Shown here one piece after another: positions 31,088 through 35,231 of a stretch of 35,231 bases of DNA; positions within the stretch are counted from its first letter, which is position 1, and every line of letters begins with the position of its first letter. Under the pieces are notes generated by a model. The model saw only the letters and a program-made list of their open reading frames with translations. It did no database searches and was not told where the DNA came from. The translations under genes were made by a program, and so were the position numbers. Origin of the DNA: Xanthobacter autotrophicus (GTDB lineage: Bacteria > Pseudomonadota > Alphaproteobacteria > Rhizobiales > Xanthobacteraceae); the NCBI RefSeq assembly GCF_030015065.1, contig NZ_JAIVFN010000039.1, forward strand, positions 1 through 35,231, read 5' to 3'.

Positions 31088-32226
31088 TGGATCGCATCCA
31101 GGGCCTGAACCACATCGACCTCGGCGGCGGCAAGAACGGCTTCCGCGACCGCAACATGACTGCCGGCCTGCCCGGCACGGAGGTCACGGCCAACTGGCTC
31201 AACGACATCCAGGAAGAGCTGATCGGCCTGATCGAGATCTGCGGCCTCGCGCCGGCGCTGGGCAGCCGCGTGCAGATCATCGAGTCCCTGCGGCGCATCG
31301 TGCAGCAGCAGGCCTGGACCTATGCGGTGAACACCGGCACGGCGAATGCCGTGGTCGCCACGCTCGCGGTGGCGCCGCCGGCGCTGGTGGACGGCCTCGC
31401 CTGCGAGGTCAAGATGCCCGCGGCCAACACCGGGCCGGCGACGCTGGCCGTCAACCTGCTCACCGCGAAGCCCATCGAACTCGCCGGCGCCGCGCTGGCG
31501 GCGGACGCATGGGGCGCCGGCGATATCGTCGCCTTCCGCTACTCGGCCAGCGACGAGGTCTGGCAGGTCAGCAACATCCGGGCCGCGGATGGTTCGAGCA
31601 GCGGGAGCGGCGGCGGGTCGATCCTCCTGCCGAAGTTCGCCCTCTACACGACCACCCAGCTCTGGACCCGGACGGAGGGTGCGAGGCGGGCCCTCGCGCT
31701 CGCTCACGGGCCCGGCGGGGCCGGGGGCGGCGACGGTGGTGGGCGCCGCGCCGGTTCCGGCGGCGGCGCGGGCGGTTGGGCCATGTCCTGGCTGGACATC
31801 ACCGGCATCGCCTCAACCACCATCACCGTCGCGGCCGGTGGCGTCGGCGTCGTGTCGGGCAACGGCGGCGCCGGCGCCGGCAATACCTCCTTCGGGGCCT
31901 ATGTGGTCGCCGGGCCGGGCGGCGGAGGGATCTGGGGCACCGGATCCTCCTGCGTACCGGGCGGCACCGCTGGCGTCGGCATCACCGGCCAGTGGCTCGG
32001 CGCTGGCAACCCGGGCGGCCCGAGCACCGTCTCTCCCGTCGATCAGGCGGGCAACGGTGGCGGTGGCCTGCTCGGCGGCGGCGGGCGGGGAAGCACCGAT
32101 GACTTCATGTCTTCTGCCGCGACGGCCGGCACCTGGGGTGGAGGAGGTGGCGGCAGCGACCTGAACGGAGATTCCGTGGCCGGCGCCAATGGCGGTGACG
32201 GCTGGGCCCTGGTGGTGGAGGTCTGA
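31087..32226 (+). CDS. Glycine-rich tail fibre protein (Mu gp49-like)
   Basis: The protein has 379 residues. The N-terminal part (GLNHIDLGGGKNGFRDRNMT, EVTANWLNDIQEELIGLIEI) is a baseplate-attachment region common in phage tail fibres. From about 200 on it is very rich in Gly, with runs such as GPGGAGGGDGGG, GGGAGGWAMSWLDI and GGGGGGSDLNGDS. This recalls polyglycine tip adhesins such as phage S16 gp38, which fold as sandwiches of polyglycine helices. It would bind the host receptor. No invertase gene or inverted segment is seen. Confidence 0.8.
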   Translation: MDRIQGLNHIDLGGGKNGFRDRNMTAGLPGTEVTANWLNDIQEELIGLIEICGLAPALGSRVQIIESLRRIVQQQAWTYAVNTGTANAVVATLAVAPPALVDGLACEVKMPAANTGPATLAVNLLTAKPIELAGAALAADAWGAGDIVAFRYSASDEVWQVSNIRAADGSSSGSGGGSILLPKFALYTTTQLWTRTEGARRALALAHGPGGAGGGDGGGRRAGSGGGAGGWAMSWLDITGIASTTITVAAGGVGVVSGNGGAGAGNTSFGAYVVAGPGGGGIWGTGSSCVPGGTAGVGITGQWLGAGNPGGPSTVSPVDQAGNGGGGLLGGGGRGSTDDFMSSAATAGTWGGGGGGSDLNGDSVAGANGGDGWALVVEV

Positions 32227-32228
32227 TC

Positions 32229-32759
32229 ATGCGCGTCGCCTTTCATGCGGACGGCATCTGCACCCGCATCCTGCACTGCGCGCCTGGCTGGGAAGACCTC
32301 TTCCCCGGCGAGGTCGGTGTCGAGAGCGACACCGCCAATATCGGCGACCTCTGGGATGGCGCGGCATTCACATCGCCTCCGGCGCCCCCGGCTCCCGAAG
32401 ATCTGCCCCGCACGGCGGAAGAACTGCTGGCCCGCGCCGCCGCGTGCCGCACCCTCGCCGAAGGCGCCGGGGTGGAGATGGGCGGGTCGCTGTTCGCCTC
32501 CGACCTGGAGTGCCAGACCCGCGTCGCCGCGACGCTCGATTACCTCGCGCGGGCCGGCAAGGCCGGCGCGCGATGGAAGAGCTGGGGCGGATATGTGGAC
32601 CTGACGGTCGCCCAGATCGAGGCGCTCGGCCTGCTCGTCGGCGCCCATGTGGAGGCCTGCTTCGCCGCCGAGGAGGCGGTGGGCGCGGCCATTGTCGCCG
32701 GCAGCGTCACGACCTTTGCGCAGGTGGATGCGGCCTTCGCCGCTGAAATGGGGGAATAA
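32229..32759 (+). CDS. DUF4376-type tail fibre accessory protein
   Basis: This 176-residue protein has a DUF4376-like C-terminal half: ARWKSWGGYVDLTVAQIEAL, VGAHVEACFAAEEAVGAAI. Its N-terminal part (FHADGICTRILHCAPGWEDL) resembles short tail-fibre domains. DUF4376 proteins lie next to tail fibre genes and are considered fibre assembly or fibre-tip proteins. It starts two bases after the fibre stop. Confidence 0.75.
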   Translation: MRVAFHADGICTRILHCAPGWEDLFPGEVGVESDTANIGDLWDGAAFTSPPAPPAPEDLPRTAEELLARAAACRTLAEGAGVEMGGSLFASDLECQTRVAATLDYLARAGKAGARWKSWGGYVDLTVAQIEALGLLVGAHVEACFAAEEAVGAAIVAGSVTTFAQVDAAFAAEMGE

Positions 32760-32762
32760 TTC

Positions 32763-34022
32763 GTGGGGATTCTGACTGATCTCATCCAGCACCTGAAGGG
32801 CTACAACCGCAACAGCATGGTGTTGATGGGGGATAGCCGGCTGGCCGGCTTCTTCACCGACCCCTCCACCAAGCTCCGGCGCTCCGGCGCCAACTTCCTC
32901 GCCATGGCCCTGCGCCTGTCCGGCCAGCGCATGCGGGTGGAGCGGTCCTTTGCCGTGTCCGGCCAGCGCTCCGATCAGTATCTGACGCCGGAGAATGTCG
33001 TGCAGGCGCTCGCCTGCAACAGCTACTGGCTCGTCATCTATGGCGTCGCCAACGACATCGGCACCTATGGCGACGCGGTCGACCACTTCACGGCCAACAT
33101 CAAGCCGGTGGCCGACGCCTGGACCGCCACCGGCCGCGGCGTGATCCTCATCACCGAAACGGGCGCCAACACCTATGCCAGCTCCGCGGCCAACATGGGC
33201 GCGGTGTTCCGCTACAATCGGCAGGTGCGCGACTATTGCCGGGCAAACCGGGGCGCCATCCTGTTCGACGCGGCGGCCGTGGTGATGGACCCGTCCCAGC
33301 CCATGGCGCTCAACCCCGCCCATTCCGGCGACGGCCTGCATATCGGCCTCATGGCCGGGGCCCACGCGCTCGGCAGCAAGTTCGCGGACCTGATCAAGCA
33401 GATCGCCCCGCCCTGCGATGGTCTCGTCTATTCGGCGGGCCAGGTGTTCGCCAACGGGGGCGCGCAGCTTCACCCCAACCCGCTCTGGCTCACCACCACG
33501 GGCGGCTCCGGCTATTCCGGCGGCGGCACCAGCGGCACCCAATATATGACGGGCACGGTGCCGCTCGGCATCTCCAAGGTCACTGCGCCGGCGGGCTCCT
33601 CCATCGTCGGCTCAGTGGTGGCGGGACCCTACGGCAACGATCTCCAGCTCGCCATCACGGCGGGGGCAGCAGGCGAGGTTCGGATCGTTTACGATTTCCC
33701 CGCCGAGCAGGAGATCGTGGGCGAGACCTACTACGCCAATTGCGAGTACGACGTGGCGGCCGGGGCGACCAGCTTCCAGATCGCTGGGGCCTATCTCGAA
33801 GCCAATCGCGCCGGGGTCACCACGGTTACGCAGGACGGCATTACCGACCCGTCCTCTGTGGCTCTGCCGTCCGGCAACTACACTTTCGTGTCGGAGACGG
33901 AGGGGCTCACCATCGCCTCCGGCGCACGCGGATGGTTCAGCTTCCGCTTTGTGACGTATTTCTCGGCCGCCGGCAGCGCCACCTTGAATCTCCGGCGGTT
34001 CGGCGTCTGGCATCGGCAGTAG
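32763..34022 (+). CDS. SGNH-hydrolase tail protein (candidate surface-glycan deacetylase)
   Basis: The protein has 419 residues. Residues 17-210 show SGNH-hydrolase blocks: SMVLMGDSRLAG with Ser25 (block I), VSGQRSDQY with Gly67 (block II), YGVANDIG with Asn97 (block III), and GDGLHIG with Asp190 and His193 (block V). The C-terminal half (about 220-419) is beta-rich, with GVWHRQ at the end, and could be a carbohydrate-binding or fibre domain. Such enzymes often remove acetyl groups from capsule or O-antigen. The substrate is not known. It starts at GTG 32763 after a GGGGGA sequence and is the last gene of the late operon. Confidence 0.8.
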   Translation: MGILTDLIQHLKGYNRNSMVLMGDSRLAGFFTDPSTKLRRSGANFLAMALRLSGQRMRVERSFAVSGQRSDQYLTPENVVQALACNSYWLVIYGVANDIGTYGDAVDHFTANIKPVADAWTATGRGVILITETGANTYASSAANMGAVFRYNRQVRDYCRANRGAILFDAAAVVMDPSQPMALNPAHSGDGLHIGLMAGAHALGSKFADLIKQIAPPCDGLVYSAGQVFANGGAQLHPNPLWLTTTGGSGYSGGGTSGTQYMTGTVPLGISKVTAPAGSSIVGSVVAGPYGNDLQLAITAGAAGEVRIVYDFPAEQEIVGETYYANCEYDVAAGATSFQIAGAYLEANRAGVTTVTQDGITDPSSVALPSGNYTFVSETEGLTIASGARGWFSFRFVTYFSAAGSATLNLRRFGVWHRQ

Positions 34023-34025
34023 CCA

Positions 34026-34196
34026 AGCCGCGCGGCTGAGATGGAGCCGCAGATCGTCTCTACCTCCGAGATCGAGCGGCCATCCGCTCCATCCACCCAT
34101 GGAAGGCCGGGAGGCGGTGATCGGAGCAGCTAAGGCTCCGAACGCGGGACCCCGGCCAAGGAAACCCCGCGAAGCGCTGACGAACATCGACGCTTC
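34026..34196 (+). other. Structured leader or RNA upstream of the methylase gene, with three GATC sites
   Basis: The 231-base gap between 34023 and 34253 has no convincing gene. It has five perfect 6-bp stems in a row: GCGGCT/AGCCGC (34032-34050, loop 7), GAGCGG/CCGCTC (34074-34089, loop 4), CGGAGC/GCTCCG (34122-34140, loop 7), CGCGGG/CCCGCG (34143-34171) and GAAGCG/CGCTTC (34171-34196). GATC sites lie at 34052, 34070 and 34119. There are no T-tracts. A structured 5' leader, small RNA or methylation-sensitive control region are all possible. Confidence 0.5.
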
Positions 34197-34253
34197 CCCG
34201 CCCCACCGCACAAGGCGGCGCCGGAAGCTGACTGAGTCGTGGGGGTTCCACCA

Positions 34254-35063
34254 GTGGCAGAATCAGTTTTCCGACCCATTCGGCCGATATCGCCGGTGGC
34301 AGGCTATGTTGGGGGTAAGCGCCGGCTGGCCGGCCGGATCATCGAGCGCATCGATCAAGTCCCTCACCATCTCTATGCCGAGCCCTTCGTGGGTATGGGC
34401 GGCGTCTTCCTCCGCCGGCATCAGGCGCCGCCTGTCGAGGTGATCAACGACATCAGCGGCGACGTCGCCACCTTCTTCCGGGTGCTGCAGCGGCACTACG
34501 TGGCGTTCCTTGAGATGCTGCGCTTCCAGATCACATCGCGGCGTGAGTTTGAGCGCCTGGTTGCGACGGACCCGTCCACCCTGACCGACCTGGAGCGGGC
34601 GGCCCGCTTCGCCTACCTGCAGCGCACGGCTTTCGGGGGCAAGGTGGTCGGACGGACATTCGGGGTCGATGCCCGGTCGTCGGGCCGGTTCAACGTCACC
34701 CGCCTCGGTCCACTCCTGGAGGAACTGCACGAGCGTCTCGCCGGCGTGATCATCGAGCGCCTGCCCTATGCGGACTTCCTCACCCGCTACGACCGCAAAG
34801 GGGCACTCTTCTATCTCGACCCGCCCTATTGGGGCAGCGAGGGCTACTATGGCCCCGCTTTCGACCGGTCAGACTTCGCGCGCCTCGCCGAGGTGCTGGG
34901 CGGGCTGCAAGGGCGGTTCCTGCTCTCTATCAATGACGTACCCAGCGTCAGGGAGATTTTCGCCGCCTTCGAGATGGAAGAGGTAGAGACGAGCTACTCG
35001 CTTAATGGGGCTGGCCGCTTACCCAAAAGGGCCGGAGAGTTGATCATAGCCGGCGGAGGATGA
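34254..35063 (+). CDS. dam: DNA adenine methylase (D12 class)
   Basis: This 269-residue D12-class N6-adenine methyltransferase carries the AdoMet-binding motifs AGYVGGKRRLAG (about 16-27) and EPFVGMGGVFL, the catalytic motif DPPYWG, and family segments EVINDISGDVATFFRVLQRH and RAARFAYLQRTAFGGKVVG. It would methylate phage and host DNA, perhaps protecting it from restriction. Mu has its modification gene mom in the same place at the right end. Specificity (GATC or other) cannot be read from sequence. GTG 34254 follows a GGGGG sequence; GTG 34239 is an alternative. Confidence 0.9.
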   Translation: MAESVFRPIRPISPVAGYVGGKRRLAGRIIERIDQVPHHLYAEPFVGMGGVFLRRHQAPPVEVINDISGDVATFFRVLQRHYVAFLEMLRFQITSRREFERLVATDPSTLTDLERAARFAYLQRTAFGGKVVGRTFGVDARSSGRFNVTRLGPLLEELHERLAGVIIERLPYADFLTRYDRKGALFYLDPPYWGSEGYYGPAFDRSDFARLAEVLGGLQGRFLLSINDVPSVREIFAAFEMEEVETSYSLNGAGRLPKRAGELIIAGGG

Positions 35064-35094
35064 CGCCTCAGGGCCGCCGCGCTACAAGACACCC

Positions 35095-35123
35095 CTTAGA
35101 GCCGCTTCAGAGGCCTCTTAGAG
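35095..35123 (+). repeat. Direct repeat CTTAGAG, two copies 22 bp apart
   Basis: CTTAGAG occurs at 35095-35101 and 35117-35123, with the same 22-bp period as the outer end sites. The second copy overlaps AGAGGCCTCT, a palindrome at 35109-35118. It may be a further protein-binding array within the right end. Confidence 0.7.
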
Positions 35124-35139
35124 GTGCATTTGTCCGGTG

Positions 35140-35183
35140 AAATTCCATGTGTCCCGCCGTGCAAATCCATGTGGCGCGCTTCA
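35140..35183 (-). repeat. Prophage right end (attR) with transposase sites R1 and R2
   Basis: The phage end is the CA at 35182-35183. Read inward it starts TGAAGCGCGCC, close to Mu's right end (TGAAGCGGCGC). CACATGG occurs at positions 11-17 and 33-39 from the end, that is CCATGTG at 35167-35173 and 35145-35151. In Mu's right end the corresponding CACGA of R1 and R2 also begins at positions 11 and 33. This fixes the phage boundary to the base. Confidence 0.85.
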
Positions 35184-35231
35184 TCGATCCACCCATGCCC
35201 CCTCCCCAGCCCTCCCCCGCAGGCGGGAGAG
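35184..35231. other. Probable host DNA flanking the prophage
   Basis: Beyond 35183 the sequence changes to a C-rich stretch with a near-palindrome, CCTCCCCCGCAGGCGGGAG, of the kind repeated between genes in GC-rich alphaproteobacterial chromosomes. The first five bases, TCGAT, would be one copy of the 5-bp target duplication made by Mu-type insertion. The other copy lies outside the window. Confidence 0.6.

Noticed and set aside
31087-34022. A Mu-type invertible fibre segment with a Gin invertase
   Set aside because: No serine recombinase gene and no inverted repeats flanking the fibre genes were seen.
34099-34443. A 114-codon open frame starting in the gap before the methylase, considered as a Com-like regulator
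   Set aside because: More than half of it overlaps the methylase in another frame, there are no Com-type cysteines, and the gap portion is better explained by stems. I cannot fully exclude a short peptide.
1-35231. CRISPR arrays, tRNA or rRNA genes
   Set aside because: No regularly spaced repeats of CRISPR type and no tRNA- or rRNA-like stretches were noticed on reading both strands.

Overview
The window is almost entirely a Mu-like transposable prophage, read left to right on the + strand, in a very GC-rich genome. Codon use, the Mu-type gene set and the flanking GC-rich palindromic repeat suggest an alphaproteobacterium, probably Hyphomicrobiales (Xanthobacter/Azorhizobium-like). That host assignment is inference. 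The prophage runs from an insertion-sequence junction at about base 127 to a recognisable Mu-type right end at base 35183, followed by 48 bases of probable host DNA. The true left end (attL, repressor, ner) is not in the window.

Layout: (1) 1-127 is the tail of an IS3-like element inserted inside the transposase A gene, which has lost roughly its first 95 residues. (2) 128-7410 is the early/replication region: truncated A, target-activator ATPase B, small proteins of unknown function, a DUF3164 protein, a protein with a full DnaA-type DNA-binding domain, GemA, and a Mor/C-type activator as the last gene. (3) 7412-16261 begins with late promoter 1 and carries lysis genes (muramidase, Tad2/DUF2829-like protein, nested Rz/Rz1), then DUF2730, gp26, gp27, terminase, portal, a MuF head protein fused to an ADP-ribosyltransferase domain, and gpG. 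(4) 16262-16448 is a repeat- and hairpin-rich gap at the position of Mu's central strong gyrase site, ending in late promoter 2. (5) 16449-28856 holds protease/scaffold, decoration and major head proteins, tail sheath, tube, frameshifted chaperone, tape measure and the N, P and spike proteins. (6) 28867 is late promoter 3, followed by baseplate gp46-gp48, a glycine-rich tail fibre, a DUF4376 protein and an SGNH-hydrolase tail protein. (7) 34023-35063 is a structured leader with three GATC sites, then a DNA adenine methylase in the place Mu uses for mom. (8) 35064-35183 is the right end with two transposase sites 22 bp apart, as in Mu.

How it works together: A and B (with the DnaA-like protein as a possible helicase recruiter) would replicate the phage by transposition. 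The Mor-like protein would then switch on three late promoters that share a 23-bp box and a weak -10 at a fixed distance. Two of these seem to start transcription at, or one base before, the start codon. Most adjacent genes overlap by ATGA or GTGA, which suggests translational coupling. The most unusual points are the phage DnaA homologue, the ART-fused head protein, the Tad2-like protein in the lysis cassette, the late-promoter regulon, and the structured leader before the methylase. With A cut by an IS, this copy may be fixed in the chromosome.
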